A stretch of DNA of 64,000 bases from Gangjinia marincola (lineage in GTDB: Bacteria > Bacteroidota > Bacteroidia > Flavobacteriales > Flavobacteriaceae), in assembly GCF_039523415.1 (NCBI RefSeq), contig NZ_BAAAFG010000015.1:558001-622000 (forward strand), given 5' to 3'. A program made the translations under genes and the position numbers. Positions 28,128 through 36,981 of this stretch are shown one piece after another (position 1 is the first letter of the stretch; the number at the start of each line of letters is the position of its first letter). Below the pieces are notes generated by a model, which saw nothing but the letters and a program-made list of their open reading frames with translations, made no database searches and was not told the DNA's origin.

Positions 28128-29105
28128 TTAAAAATCTGCGTCAAAGCTGATTTTTTGATCTTCTTTATCTGTACTTAAAACGCCGGCCTTTTGATACTCT
28201 GATACGCGCTTTTCAAAGAAATTTGTTTTTCCTTGTAGCGATATCATATCCATAAAATCAAATGGATTGGCAGTACCGTACTCTTTTTCACATTCTAATT
28301 CTACTAAAAGGCGATCAGTAACGAACTCTAGATATTGCGTCATTAAGTTAGAGTTCATCCCAATTAAACTTGCCGGGAGTGACTCTGTTATAAACTCACG
28401 TTCAATATTTAATGCGTCAATAATGATGGAACGAATACGTTCTTTAGGCACTTTATTTACTAAGTGATTGTTATGCAGATGTACGGCAAAATCACAATGA
28501 ACGCCTTCATCACGAGAAATTAATTCATTAGAAAAGGTTAGCCCGGGCATCAAACCGCGTTTTTTCAACCAAAAGATAGAACAAAAGGCACCTGAAAAGA
28601 AAATACCTTCAACTGCGGCAAACGCAATCAAGCGTTCTGCAAATGAATCTGACTCGATCCATTTTAACGCCCAATCGGCTTTTTTCTTGATGGCAGGGAA
28701 ATTCTCAATGGCATTAAATAAAAGATCTTTCTCTTTTTCGTCCTTTACATAAGTATCGATAAGAAGGGAGTAGGTTTCAGAATGGATATTTTCCATCATG
28801 ATTTGAAAACCATAAAAGAACTTCGCTTCACTATACTGAACTTCATTGACAAAATTTTCAGCCAGGTTTTCGTTTACTATTCCATCACTAGCTGCAAAAA
28901 ACGCAAGAATATGTTTGATAAAATACTTTTCATCTGCGTTTAACTTGGTAGACCAATCGGTAAGATCTTGGTGAAGGTCAATTTCTTCGGCTGTCCAAAA
29001 ACTAGCTTCAGATTTCTTATACCATTCCCAGATATCGTGATGTTGAATAGGAAAAATGACAAAACGATCTTTGTTTTCTTGTAAAATTGGTTCTACCTGG
29101 GCCAT
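28128..29105 (-). CDS. nrdB: Ribonucleoside-diphosphate reductase, small (beta) subunit
   Basis: A 325-residue ferritin-like diiron subunit that generates the tyrosyl (or equivalent) radical for NrdA. Iron-ligand helices are visible: the NENLAENF...E region around residues 79-84, MMENIHSETYSLLID (Glu and His near residues 103-110), AAVEGIFFSGAF (Glu near residue 165) and ISRDEGVHCDFAVHL (Glu and His near residues 200-205). The length is typical. It precedes nrdA on the same strand and its own 5' region is the 330-base gap 29106-29435. Confidence 0.97.
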   Translation of the reverse strand: MAQVEPILQENKDRFVIFPIQHHDIWEWYKKSEASFWTAEEIDLHQDLTDWSTKLNADEKYFIKHILAFFAASDGIVNENLAENFVNEVQYSEAKFFYGFQIMMENIHSETYSLLIDTYVKDEKEKDLLFNAIENFPAIKKKADWALKWIESDSFAERLIAFAAVEGIFFSGAFCSIFWLKKRGLMPGLTFSNELISRDEGVHCDFAVHLHNNHLVNKVPKERIRSIIIDALNIEREFITESLPASLIGMNSNLMTQYLEFVTDRLLVELECEKEYGTANPFDFMDMISLQGKTNFFEKRVSEYQKAGVLSTDKEDQKISFDADF

Positions 29106-29360
29106 GTGATTTATTTTTTATGAGTACTTATTTTCTTTTTTAGCTAGATAACAAAGATGACAAAAAATGAAGCGTAAAAGCGACAAACCTTTGGGTGGGT
29201 TTTCAACAATTTTTTAACATCGCTTAAAACACCAGTAAAACCGTTAGATGATATACTTTTTTGAAATTCAGTTAGTTGCGTTTAATTTTTAGACAGAATA
29301 TTTTCCTGGGCAAAACACCCATAGCAAGGGCTTTTACAGTGGTTGATCGATGAATGTCAT

Positions 29361-29384
29361 CCTAAAAATCGATTGATTTTTAGG
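29361..29384. repeat. Perfect 10-bp inverted repeat
   Basis: CCTAAAAATC at 29361-29370 and GATTTTTAGG at 29375-29384 are exact reverse complements around GATT. It follows TGTCAT, which resembles the start of the inverted form of the 40-kb repeat family, and is immediately next to a terminator. The function is unknown. Confidence 0.6.
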
Positions 29385-29388
29385 CAAA

Positions 29389-29417
29389 AAAAAGAGCGCT
29401 TGAAAAGCGCTCTTTTT
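29389..29417. terminator. Bidirectional intrinsic terminator
   Basis: AAAAAGAGCGCTT and AAGCGCTCTTTTT form a 13-bp stem with loop GAA. It ends 19 bases downstream of the stop of the minus-strand lipoprotein gene at 29436. Confidence 0.9.
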
Positions 29418-29435
29418 AACAGGATTAGGATGAAA

Positions 29436-29975
29436 TTATAATCCTTCTACCGTGGCAGTGACGTCTAATTTTAATTCCATCGTGAAATCGACAGGCGCAT
29501 TTTCTGCATTGCCGGTTAAGATTAAATCGATGCTTTCATTATTTTTTAGTAATACCGCGACATCATTTAAAAAAGAAGGATCTTGTATTTGTGTTACAAT
29601 TTGATTCACTTGATCTTCTAAGGGATTGGTCTGATCAATCGTAACTATTTTCCCTCCAATGTTTAAACTACCAGAAACCAAGGCTTCTTCATTACCATTT
29701 ACATTCTTAAAGGTATAAGACATAGCGTTAATGACTAATCCTTCAATTTTATCGCGGTTGTTATTGATTTCTTGATTATCAATACCAATGGTCATGGATT
29801 TTGAGAAAGATTGAATGTCTTCATCGCCGGCAGCAACTTGTACCGATATATTTTCTGTGATCGTATTGTCAATGTCCACTTGTGTAAGTTCCTCAACTTC
29901 ATCGCAAGAAATGACGAGAGCGATTGTGAATAAACATAGAAATAGATTTTTTAAAACGTGTTGAGATTTTTTCAT
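29436..29975 (-). CDS. Hypothetical lipoprotein
   Basis: A 179-residue protein I do not recognise. It has a lipoprotein signal (MKKSQHVLKNLFLCLFTIA... with lipobox VISC, Cys24), then an acidic, beta-rich body with no cysteines or obvious catalytic motif (SMTIGIDNQEIN, SGSLNIGGKIVTID, DFTMELKLDVTATVEGL). A membrane-attached periplasmic or surface location is expected. It follows the small beta-barrel gene after 24 bases on the same strand, so the two are probably co-transcribed from the candidate sigma-dependent promoter at 30543-30574. No function is proposed. Confidence 0.75.
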   Translation of the reverse strand: MKKSQHVLKNLFLCLFTIALVISCDEVEELTQVDIDNTITENISVQVAAGDEDIQSFSKSMTIGIDNQEINNNRDKIEGLVINAMSYTFKNVNGNEEALVSGSLNIGGKIVTIDQTNPLEDQVNQIVTQIQDPSFLNDVAVLLKNNESIDLILTGNAENAPVDFTMELKLDVTATVEGL

Positions 29976-29999
29976 GATTATTTTATTAAGAATTTTGGA

Positions 30000-30512
30000 T
30001 TAGAATTTATACATCACACCAGCTGATAGAATCAACTGATCTGCATCTGAGAGGACATATTTTAAGTCGCCGTTGAGCATAAGTTGATCAGATAAGTCAT
30101 AGAATACTCCGCCACCTATATTTAATCCTGTTTCACTGGCCGAGAAAGAATCTTGACCAAAAAAGCCAAAATCATCGTCATATTCAATTGTGAAACTGGT
30201 AATGTTAATTCCTGCAGCTCCATATACTTTGAGGCCATCGCCTTCGTTTAGAAAGTTGTAGTGTGCGTCCAGGTTAATAGAAGTTGAATATGAATCAAAA
30301 CCGTCTCCACTTTCACCAAAAAAATAAAGGAAATCTCCCGCACCGCTCCAGGTATCGGTAATGTCATACATGGCTTTTACTCCTATACCTAGTCCAGCAA
30401 AGTCACTTTCGGTTCCATAACCGACTTGTGCACCCGCAGAAAATTGTGCGTTTGATTGAATTGAACATAAAGTGATTGCTGCGACCACTAGTAATTTACT
30501 TATTGTTTTCAT
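30000..30512 (-). CDS. Small outer-membrane beta-barrel protein
   Basis: A 170-residue exported protein with a signal peptide cleaved after SNAQ (residue 22). The body alternates hydrophobic and polar residues in strands ending in aromatic residues, and the C-terminus LSAGVMYKF has the final Phe expected for barrel insertion by BAM. The length fits an 8-stranded OmpA/OmpX-like or opacity-type barrel. Its 5' region carries the GTTAACCT-containing element shared with the OmpA-like gene and the CHAT-operon lipoprotein, suggesting control by the ECF sigma factor at 32582. A porin or structural role cannot be decided. Confidence 0.8.
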   Translation of the reverse strand: MKTISKLLVVAAITLCSIQSNAQFSAGAQVGYGTESDFAGLGIGVKAMYDITDTWSGAGDFLYFFGESGDGFDSYSTSINLDAHYNFLNEGDGLKVYGAAGINITSFTIEYDDDFGFFGQDSFSASETGLNIGGGVFYDLSDQLMLNGDLKYVLSDADQLILSAGVMYKF

Positions 30513-30542
30513 AATAAAAAGTTTGTTAATTAGGTTATTACA

Positions 30543-30574
30543 CTCTTTTATGTGTGTTTGTAAAGAAGGTTAAC
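30543..30574 (-). promoter_or_regulatory. Candidate ECF-sigma promoter of the beta-barrel gene
   Basis: On the minus strand GTTAACCT (30574-30567), a 12-base spacer, then CACATAAAAGAG (30554-30543). The same layout occurs at 32406-32375 and 37648-37617. It lies 30 bases before the gene's ATG. Confidence 0.5.
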
Positions 30575-30585
30575 ACACAAACACA

Positions 30586-30620
30586 AAAAAGCCGCAAAAC
30601 ACCTGGTCATGCGACTTTTT
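30586..30620 (-). terminator. Intrinsic terminator of the DUF4870-like gene
   Basis: On the minus strand AAAAAGTCGCA pairs with TGCGGCTTTTT (one G-U), with a 13-base loop, ending in a T-run. It is 28 bases after the stop at 30648. Confidence 0.8.
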
Positions 30621-30647
30621 CTCTAAGCATCAGTTGGTCAACTGATA

Positions 30648-30995
30648 TTAAATTCCCTTAAACCATTGAGCATACTTGTCTCCTAAAATAGGAAGCGGTT
30701 TTTGTTTGTGATTAATTGCATTCATCAATCCCATAATCCAAAAGATTAATAGACCAACAGCCGCGATTAACCAAATAATTTGTCCTAGAATGGGAATGAT
30801 ATTAATGAAGCTTACCACAAAACCGGTGAGCATTAATCCCAGGGATTGTCTAATATGAAATGAGGCAAATTCATGCTTTTTTTCACTATTCATCACAAAT
30901 GCAATGACTAGCCCAATTAGAGTAAGATAAGCGATAATTGCTATGGTTTTGTCCTGGCCGCTATCGGTAAGGCTTGTTTCAGTTTTAGTTTCCAT
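30648..30995 (-). CDS. DUF4870-like small membrane protein
   Basis: A 115-residue protein with a polar N-terminus (METKTETSLTDSGQDKT) and three to four hydrophobic helices. The blocks IIAYLTLIGLVIAFVMN, HEFASFHIRQSLGLML and GLMNAINHKQKPLPILG are typical of the DUF4870/Tic20-like family of inner-membrane proteins, whose function is unknown. It follows the OmpA-family gene after 23 bases on the same strand and ends at a terminator, so it is probably the second gene of that transcript. Envelope stress is a plausible context because the OmpA gene carries the putative ECF promoter. Confidence 0.8.
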   Translation of the reverse strand: METKTETSLTDSGQDKTIAIIAYLTLIGLVIAFVMNSEKKHEFASFHIRQSLGLMLTGFVVSFINIIPILGQIIWLIAAVGLLIFWIMGLMNAINHKQKPLPILGDKYAQWFKGI

Positions 30996-31018
30996 GATGT
31001 TGTATTACGTTTATAAGT

Positions 31019-32353
31019 TTAGTTGACAATAAATTCTACTCTGCGATTTTTAGCTTTACTGGCAGGATCAGTTCCTTTTTCTAAGGGGTCTGTTTCTCCT
31101 TTTCCATTAGTGCTGAGTTGTTTTTGGCTTACGCCGAAATTTTCTACGAGATACTCCTTGACCGAAGCTGCTCTCTTTTTAGAAAGTTCAAGGTTAGACG
31201 CATCAGATCCGTCAATATCAGTATGACCGATAATTGTTACGTTTTTGGAAGTATTCTCGTTTAATACTGAAGCAATCTCTTTGAGTGTTCCGTTTGAAGC
31301 TGGTTTAATTTGAGCACTACCGCTATCAAAGGTAATCCCGTAGGTGACGAGTTTACCTTCGGTAATCAATTTACTGCGCATATCGGGTTTGCCCACCGCA
31401 TACCTAACATTACCCAAATAGTAATACATGTCTGTTGGAGAAATATTTGCATAGAACCTTAGGTGATTGATGTCTGTATTTTTTTCAAATGCACGGGGAA
31501 CGTCAAAGACTTTTTGATCATCTACATATACGCGTAAACGCTGTTTTTGTCGCCATACCGAGATGTGCATTTTTTCACCTCGCCCACGATTATCTTTATT
31601 GAGTTGACCAATTTTCTTTTCACCCTTTAGATTTAGGTTTTTATCTGTCGTGTATTTTGCGTATTTCACGCTTCCACCACCTCCAATTCCACCATTTATA
31701 GCGAACATAAATCCGTTTTTACCGGTATCGGGTCTATCCATTTGATATGCGGGATTAGAAAGGTCAGAAATACCAAGAACAAAGTTTCTTACGTACGCAT
31801 ACGTATCAACATTATAGTCAAAGACCACGTCAAACTCCAGCGTGAAATTATCTGGAAACGTATTGATAAATTCTGGCACCAAAGCTCCTTTACCCTGACC
31901 GATTTCAATCCAACGTCCTTCTTGATTGTTGAGTGTGACTACTTCGGCACTATTGGATGAATTCCATTTAGCGGGCAGATCACCAACTTCGTCCTGCGAG
32001 AAATCCTCATAGGCGATAAGTTTTTCGCCGGGGACAAAGTCAAACTTTTTATTGACCCCAAACCCCGGTCCTTCATTTTCTATAGAATCATCTGTTGTTG
32101 ATTCACCGGGTTCTGCATTATCTTTGTTTTTAGAGGAGTTAGACTTCTTCTTTTTTTTCTTTCCTTTTCCCTCTACGGTTTTATCGAAGACCTTTCCGGT
32201 TTCTTTAGATGTTTTTTGTTCACTTTTGTTAAGTACGGTTCGTTCTGCCGCTTGTTCAACGCGTTTTCCTAATTTTTTAAGGAATTGTGCTTCGGCGGAG
32301 ACCGAAAAAAAGAATATTCCTATCAAAAGTACTAGTGTTGGTTTTAGTTTCAT
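31019..32353 (-). CDS. OmpA-family protein with N-terminal lectin-like domain
   Basis: A 444-residue exported protein. After the signal peptide (to about residue 22) comes a highly charged segment with a lysine run (GKGKKKKKKSNSS near residue 65), a beta-rich region of LamG or concanavalin-like character (residues 110-320, FTLEFDVVFDYN, RLRVYVDDQKVFDVP) and a C-terminal OmpA/MotB peptidoglycan-binding domain (NVTIIGHTDIDGSDASN...LSKKRAASVKEYL...NRRVEFIVN). The protein likely tethers an outer-membrane or surface component to peptidoglycan. The gene diverges from the ECF sigma gene and carries the shared GTTAACCT element 47 bases before its start. Confidence 0.85.
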   Translation of the reverse strand: MKLKPTLVLLIGIFFFSVSAEAQFLKKLGKRVEQAAERTVLNKSEQKTSKETGKVFDKTVEGKGKKKKKKSNSSKNKDNAEPGESTTDDSIENEGPGFGVNKKFDFVPGEKLIAYEDFSQDEVGDLPAKWNSSNSAEVVTLNNQEGRWIEIGQGKGALVPEFINTFPDNFTLEFDVVFDYNVDTYAYVRNFVLGISDLSNPAYQMDRPDTGKNGFMFAINGGIGGGGSVKYAKYTTDKNLNLKGEKKIGQLNKDNRGRGEKMHISVWRQKQRLRVYVDDQKVFDVPRAFEKNTDINHLRFYANISPTDMYYYLGNVRYAVGKPDMRSKLITEGKLVTYGITFDSGSAQIKPASNGTLKEIASVLNENTSKNVTIIGHTDIDGSDASNLELSKKRAASVKEYLVENFGVSQKQLSTNGKGETDPLEKGTDPASKAKNRRVEFIVN

Positions 32354-32374
32354 GATATTTTAGGTATTGGTTTT

Positions 32375-32406
32375 CTTATTGATGTTCTTTAAATGGACAG
32401 GTTAAC
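32375..32406 (-). promoter_or_regulatory. Candidate ECF-sigma promoter of the OmpA-family gene
   Basis: On the minus strand GTTAACCT (32406-32399), 12 bases, AACATCAATAAG (32386-32375), then 21 bases to the ATG. The second block differs from the one before the CHAT-operon lipoprotein (AACACCAAATAG) at only three positions, with identical spacing. Confidence 0.55.
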
Positions 32407-32516
32407 ACGTTAAGGGGATAAAATTGTAAAAGCCACTTTGAAAAAGCAGCTTTTATCTTTGTTGGCTAATTCAAATAAATTATATTGAATTATCTTTTTA
32501 TGTGCCTACTGCGTAT

Positions 32517-32560
32517 AGGTTAACATAAAAGGCATTTTATTTGAGAGTTAAGGTTAACCT
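32517..32560. promoter_or_regulatory. Two AGGTTAAC sites upstream of the ECF sigma gene
   Basis: AGGTTAAC occurs at 32517-32524 and again at 32551-32558, where it is part of the palindrome AAGGTTAACCTT (32550-32561). They lie 57 and 23 bases before the sigma ATG. The palindromic copy is followed after 13 bases by AACACTAAATGA, like the second promoter block but covering the ATG itself. Autoregulation is possible but the geometry is unusual. Confidence 0.4.
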
Positions 32561-32581
32561 TGCAACGCAATCCAACACTAA

Positions 32582-33127
32582 ATGACTAAACAAACCACCC
32601 TGGAAGCGCTTAAAAAAGGAGATGAAGAGGCTCTGCAAGAAATTTATATTTCTAACCGTGAGCCATTTATCAATTATGCATTAAAATTCAACTTGGACCG
32701 AGATGAAATTTTAGATGTATATCAGGATGCTATTATTGCGCTGCAAGAAAATATCGTCTCTGGTAAGTTGTCCTCATTAAGCAGTAGTATTAAAACGTAC
32801 CTATTTGGAATAGGCAAGTATAAAATTTATGAAAAAATTAGGAAGCAGAGCAAGTTAACCTTGGTAGAAGAGAACACACTAAAGGAGGAAGAATACGATC
32901 TGGATCTGCATGAAGACGCCCCAAGCGAACAGCAGATTCTTTTAAAAGAAGGCTTTAGTATGCTTGGAGATCGCTGTAAGAGAATCCTCGAATTATTTTA
33001 CTATCGGGGATACACGATTGATGAGATACGGGTTTCTGAAAACTATGAAAATAACAATACAGTAAAAAGCCAAAAATCGCGCTGTTTAAAAAGCTTGCGG
33101 CAAGCTGTATTAAATCCTACAAATTAA
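32582..33127 (+). CDS. ECF-type RNA polymerase sigma factor
   Basis: A 181-residue sigma-70 family protein of extracytoplasmic-function size. Region 2 is seen in ALKKGDEEALQEIY through RDEILDVYQDAIIALQENI and YLFGIGKYKIYEKIRK; region 4 with its helix-turn-helix in ILELFYYRGYTIDEIRVSE and VKSQKSRCLKSLRQ. The stop overlaps the next start by one base (TAATG), so sigma and the membrane TPR protein are made together, the usual sigma/anti-sigma layout. Three nearby genes share a bipartite upstream element that could be its promoter. Confidence 0.93.
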   Translation: MTKQTTLEALKKGDEEALQEIYISNREPFINYALKFNLDRDEILDVYQDAIIALQENIVSGKLSSLSSSIKTYLFGIGKYKIYEKIRKQSKLTLVEENTLKEEEYDLDLHEDAPSEQQILLKEGFSMLGDRCKRILELFYYRGYTIDEIRVSENYENNNTVKSQKSRCLKSLRQAVLNPTN

Positions 33128-33855
33128 TGGAACGCGAAGAACTAATTGAACGGTATTTTGAGCAAAAGCTTACTGTAGAGGAACAAGCAGAATTTGATGC
33201 TCTTCTTAAAAATGACACGGCTTTTTCTAAAGAAGTGGATTTTAGAAATGATGTAAAACAAGCCATCAATCTCAACAAAAGAGAAGAACAAAAGGCATTG
33301 TTACAGGGATTTGAAGAAGAACTCAATAACGCTACAACATCTCAACAATCCACTACACCAAAGATTTGGTTGGTAGCAGCTTCTATCGTTGCATTAATTG
33401 CAGTAGGTATTTATGGTGCATTGCAGTTTTCCAGTCAAAGTCCAGATGAATTATATCTTGCATACTATGAACCTTATGAAAATGTGGTAAAGCCTATTGA
33501 ACGAGGTGAAGTTAGTGAGGATGCTGTTACAAAAGCCTTTGCTGCATATGAAATGGAAAATTATCAGTTTGCCATTAAGCAATTTGACTCGTTATATACT
33601 ATTACTAATGAGGGATATTATCTGCTGTATCAAGCTAATGCCTACATGGCATTAGATCAATACGATCAGGCAATTCCTTTACTGGAGAAACACATAGCTC
33701 TTAAGGATGACTTTCAACCTAAATCATTATGGTATCTGGGATTGAGTTATTTAAAGACCGAACGTGCCGATATGGCTAAACCTCTTTTTGAATTGCTGGT
33801 TTCAAACAATGGATATAAAGCTGCCAAGTCGAAAGAGATTTTAGAGGAGTTGTAG
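33127..33855 (+). CDS. Membrane-bound TPR protein, putative anti-sigma factor
   Basis: A 242-residue protein with three parts: a cytosolic N-terminus (residues 1-80, starting MEREELIERYFEQKLTVEEQ, the arrangement of zinc-less anti-sigma domains), one transmembrane helix (about residues 81-100, IWLVAASIVALIAVGIYGAL) and a periplasmic part with TPR repeats (YQFAIKQFDSLY, YLLYQANAYMALDQYDQAI, SLWYLGLSYLKTERADMA). Co-translation with the ECF sigma gene supports a role in holding the sigma factor until a periplasmic protein contact is sensed by the TPRs. No H-x3-C-x2-C zinc motif is seen. The gene ends at a strong terminator. Confidence 0.8.
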   Translation: MEREELIERYFEQKLTVEEQAEFDALLKNDTAFSKEVDFRNDVKQAINLNKREEQKALLQGFEEELNNATTSQQSTTPKIWLVAASIVALIAVGIYGALQFSSQSPDELYLAYYEPYENVVKPIERGEVSEDAVTKAFAAYEMENYQFAIKQFDSLYTITNEGYYLLYQANAYMALDQYDQAIPLLEKHIALKDDFQPKSLWYLGLSYLKTERADMAKPLFELLVSNNGYKAAKSKEILEEL

Positions 33856-33867
33856 TCCCATCCTAAA

Positions 33868-33898
33868 TCCTTCCCAAAGGGAAGGACTTTTCTTTTTT
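33868..33898 (+). terminator. Intrinsic terminator after the sigma/anti-sigma pair
   Basis: TCCTTCCC and GGGAAGGA form an 8-bp stem with loop AAA, followed by CTTTTCTTTTTTC. It starts 13 bases after the stop codon. The remaining gap to 34085 holds nothing recognisable. Confidence 0.88.
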
Positions 33899-34085
33899 CT
33901 GTCTACTCAACGTAGCTCCCTTCTTTTGTTTACCACCGGCGAATTCGCATAAGTGGATAACAAGATGTCATGGTTGTAATGTATATGTCGTATTAGCAGA
34001 AAAGACTTCCACACATACTACCTTTATAACATAATATATCTCCCTAAATTCCTCTTCAAACAGGCACTTAGCATCTTTGAAAGTC

Positions 34086-36932
34086 TTAACTCTTACTACG
34101 AAGATTTCTGCCTCTTGAAAAAAACAGTATACCTGCCAATAGCACAACTCCAATCAACACATACCACCAATAACTCCACGCAGCAGTTAGCGGCAGTGTG
34201 TTGCCAGAAACTACAAATCCAGCCCAGTAGTAGGGATGTTTTAACAATTCATCATCTGTATTGTTTAAATAATCTAATTTAGCCATGCGCATGGCTTCGG
34301 CTTTGTTTTCTCCTTCATCTAAATGTGTATAGAAGTAATTCATCAGGGTAGCGGTCGACTTATCGTTCACTTTCCATAGTGAAGTGACCAAAGATGAAGC
34401 TCCTGCATAGTTGAATCCACGTGCAATGCTTAACATTCCCTCACCTTCTTTGAGTTTTCCTACCCCGGTTTGACAGGCACTCAAGGTGACTAAATCTGCA
34501 TTAAGGGAATACGTATACAAATCTTTGACGTACAATAAATCTTGAATGGAGTCTTTTGGTGCAAAGGCCAAATAGGAATAATCTGGAAACTCATCATTTG
34601 CCGCTGCATGCGTAGCAAAGTGAAAGATGTTGTAGGTATCATCAATCTCCTTAAATCTAGAGAGCGATGCTTGGTCACCCACCAGTTGTTGCCCGTTGAA
34701 ATAGGTTGAAATCAGCCCAGCTTCTTGCGTATTATACTTTAAAGGTCCAAAGTCTACCCGTTCTGACGCAATAGGTAGTACTTCACCACTAAAGCTTGGT
34801 GCAAATGCCATCAATTGATGTTGATCACTGGGCTTTTTATCTTGTTGCTTGGTATAAAGGGTCGCAGAATTGGCATAACTTATAGCGAATTCATTAATTA
34901 AGTAAGCCTCTTGTTCAGCATCATACAATAGATCAAACGGGAGATAATTCAAACCACCATCTGCCACAATAACGACACGCGGAGTGCTAATTGAATCAAA
35001 AATAGTTTTAAATAGGTTAGTATAAATATCGGCTGAGGTTTGCTTGAGACGGTCAAGGGATGAATTTGATTCAATGATCGAAATATCCTTGCAAAAATTA
35101 GTTAATTCAGTCATATCCTCCTGTGAAGCAGAAAGCTTTATAAAATGTTTCTCTTGAGAAGAAACCAGAATGGCATACGTAGTATTATCCTGACTAAAAA
35201 AAGAGGCTAAGGTGGTTTGGTCATCCAGTTTTTGCTGCAGTTCTGATAAAGAGGTGACACCAACGTTATATTTTAATTCATGGTATTTGGGATAGGTCGT
35301 TTTAATACTATCCAGGTAGCTAAAATAATCTCCGCGAAGCCCAACCAGTCGTTCATCAACCCCAGGCGTAGCGCCTTGTTCCATTTGCTGTTTTTCCAGC
35401 TGAGTGATCTGTGCGCGATAAATTTGTTCTTTGGTGATGATTTCCTGTGGTACGTTTGCAAACGACTCCACTTGTGAACTTTGCAGTGCTTCTAATAACA
35501 AAATGGCTTTACTCTTTTCTGAAAATAAAAAGGCATCCTCAAGGTATTGGTCGTCGTTAGTCTGTTGGTGTAACGCGTAGGCATTCGCCATCATGAGATT
35601 AAACGATGGATACGTCTCATCAATCAGGAATTGTTTGTCCAGCTTACTTTCAAACTCTGGTTTTAAGGCATCTAGTGTTGCTACGATGGCAAGTGACGTT
35701 TGGTGTGCCTGAGTGAGGTAGCTATTCTTTTTTTCTGCGGAATAGGCTTGTTGAAGGAGTTCTAATTTCTGCCGAAGTATGGGCAGCAGTGCAATCTTGG
35801 AAATCACCTGGTCTGGTGTTGGATTTTGTGCAATCTCTGAAGCGTTAAACGAGGCAGATAAGCGTTGCAATCCTTCCTGAAGCTGTTGCAGACTTTTGTT
35901 GAACTTTCCCTGCGCAGCATACACCTTCGCACTATTGGCATGTGCTTGAGCTAGGTCTTCATGAACTGCGGTAGAACGATAGGCTTTAGTTTGTGCTAAG
36001 CTTTTTTGATACAAGGTAATGGCCTGCTCATAATCTTTAGTGGCTAAGGCGTAATCGCCTTTTGACATGGTGTATTCAATAGTAAACTTTGGGTTGTCAT
36101 TATAGAGATAATCCTGTTCATTTAATTGGTTGATTAAAGCTTTGGCTTGATCAAACTGATTGGTTTTGATGTAGAGGTTTAAGAGTTTGGTTTGTGCAGA
36201 GAATTTGTAGTTTTTCGTCAAATCATTATTAGAAAACTCTATTAGATAAGAAATAGTTTCTTCGTAAAGGTCAATAGCTTCATCAAACTTATTCAGTTTA
36301 CTATAAATTTTACCAAGGGCAAAATTTGCATCTACCTTATAAGATTGCCAATTATCAATAATTTCATTGTACTGTTCTAAACTATTAAGCTGATCAGTAA
36401 TTATATTTTGTGCTAAATTTAGTTTATTCTCACTAATATAAATTTCGCGTAAAAAGTTAGAAGTAACTACAATATTTCCATGAGGGTCATCAAAATATTT
36501 GAAATTTAGAGTGTCATTTAATTTATTTAGTTGGGATTTTAGAATTTTTTTAGCATTATTGTTATTACCTAATTTATACTCAAGAATAGCTTTATTAAGT
36601 AGTGCGTCATTAAATTGTCTTTCAAAAAGTGTATTGCTTAATTGGTTTTTATATCTCGATAAATCTTTAATAAAACTTTCTAACGTTTTATTTAATTGAG
36701 ATAAGTCGTTATAATAACTATGCAGAAAGACCATCCATCGATATGTATGGAAAAACTCCTCAAATTTATGTTCATCAAGCTGTAATTTTTGGGCACTTTT
36801 TAAAAAAATCAGAGTACTATCTTTATTTTTATAAATGTTATTCTCCGCCTTAGACATTAGATTTTCTGAGGATTGAGAATATCCGACAAGCGAGTGGAGT
36901 AATAATAAAATACAAAGATAAATTCGATTCAT
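34086..36932 (-). CDS. Exported TPR-CHAT (caspase-like) protein with C-terminal membrane anchor
   Basis: A 948-residue protein: signal peptide MNRIYLCILLLLHSLVGYSQ, many TPR repeats (about residues 80-400), an alpha-helical linker and a CHAT domain (about residues 600-905). The caspase-type dyad is intact: HFATHAAANDEF with His775 and LVTLSACQTGVGKLKEGEG with Cys820, followed by GARGFNYAG-like AIARGFNYAGA and a closing HPYYWAGFVVSGN. A transmembrane helix (about residues 918-938) and a basic tail (RGRNLRSKS) anchor the C-terminus. CHAT proteins are cysteine peptidases often switched by partner proteins. Context with an ECF sigma/anti-sigma pair and two lipoproteins suggests a periplasmic signalling or proteolysis module. 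Confidence 0.92.
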   Translation of the reverse strand: MNRIYLCILLLLHSLVGYSQSSENLMSKAENNIYKNKDSTLIFLKSAQKLQLDEHKFEEFFHTYRWMVFLHSYYNDLSQLNKTLESFIKDLSRYKNQLSNTLFERQFNDALLNKAILEYKLGNNNNAKKILKSQLNKLNDTLNFKYFDDPHGNIVVTSNFLREIYISENKLNLAQNIITDQLNSLEQYNEIIDNWQSYKVDANFALGKIYSKLNKFDEAIDLYEETISYLIEFSNNDLTKNYKFSAQTKLLNLYIKTNQFDQAKALINQLNEQDYLYNDNPKFTIEYTMSKGDYALATKDYEQAITLYQKSLAQTKAYRSTAVHEDLAQAHANSAKVYAAQGKFNKSLQQLQEGLQRLSASFNASEIAQNPTPDQVISKIALLPILRQKLELLQQAYSAEKKNSYLTQAHQTSLAIVATLDALKPEFESKLDKQFLIDETYPSFNLMMANAYALHQQTNDDQYLEDAFLFSEKSKAILLLEALQSSQVESFANVPQEIITKEQIYRAQITQLEKQQMEQGATPGVDERLVGLRGDYFSYLDSIKTTYPKYHELKYNVGVTSLSELQQKLDDQTTLASFFSQDNTTYAILVSSQEKHFIKLSASQEDMTELTNFCKDISIIESNSSLDRLKQTSADIYTNLFKTIFDSISTPRVVIVADGGLNYLPFDLLYDAEQEAYLINEFAISYANSATLYTKQQDKKPSDQHQLMAFAPSFSGEVLPIASERVDFGPLKYNTQEAGLISTYFNGQQLVGDQASLSRFKEIDDTYNIFHFATHAAANDEFPDYSYLAFAPKDSIQDLLYVKDLYTYSLNADLVTLSACQTGVGKLKEGEGMLSIARGFNYAGASSLVTSLWKVNDKSTATLMNYFYTHLDEGENKAEAMRMAKLDYLNNTDDELLKHPYYWAGFVVSGNTLPLTAAWSYWWYVLIGVVLLAGILFFSRGRNLRSKS

Positions 36933-36956
36933 AAAAAAACCCTTGATTTACAAGGG
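36933..36956 (-). terminator. Terminator-like hairpin abutting the CHAT gene start codon
   Basis: On the minus strand CCCTTG, loop TAAAT, CAAGGG, then seven T and immediately the ATG of the CHAT gene at 36932. It is a good intrinsic terminator for the preceding lipoprotein gene, yet it occupies the place of the CHAT ribosome-binding site, so read-through and hairpin folding could control CHAT expression. Confidence 0.7.
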
Positions 36957-36981
36957 CTTAAAGTTAAATTATTTTTTCGAT

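Larger units (their letters stand above)
29106..29435. other. Intergenic region upstream of nrdB, no gene seen
   Basis: 330 bases without a credible reading frame. It must contain the nrdB promoter, but no exact TAnnTTTG is found; CATCTTTG near 29155 on the minus strand is one base off. At its far end are a perfect 10-bp hairpin (29361-29384) and the terminator at 29389-29417. No NrdR-box pair could be recognised with confidence. Confidence 0.5.

Noticed and set aside
33968..34153. 61-codon frame downstream of the CHAT gene
   Set aside because: It overlaps the CHAT 3' end in another frame and has no recognisable features.
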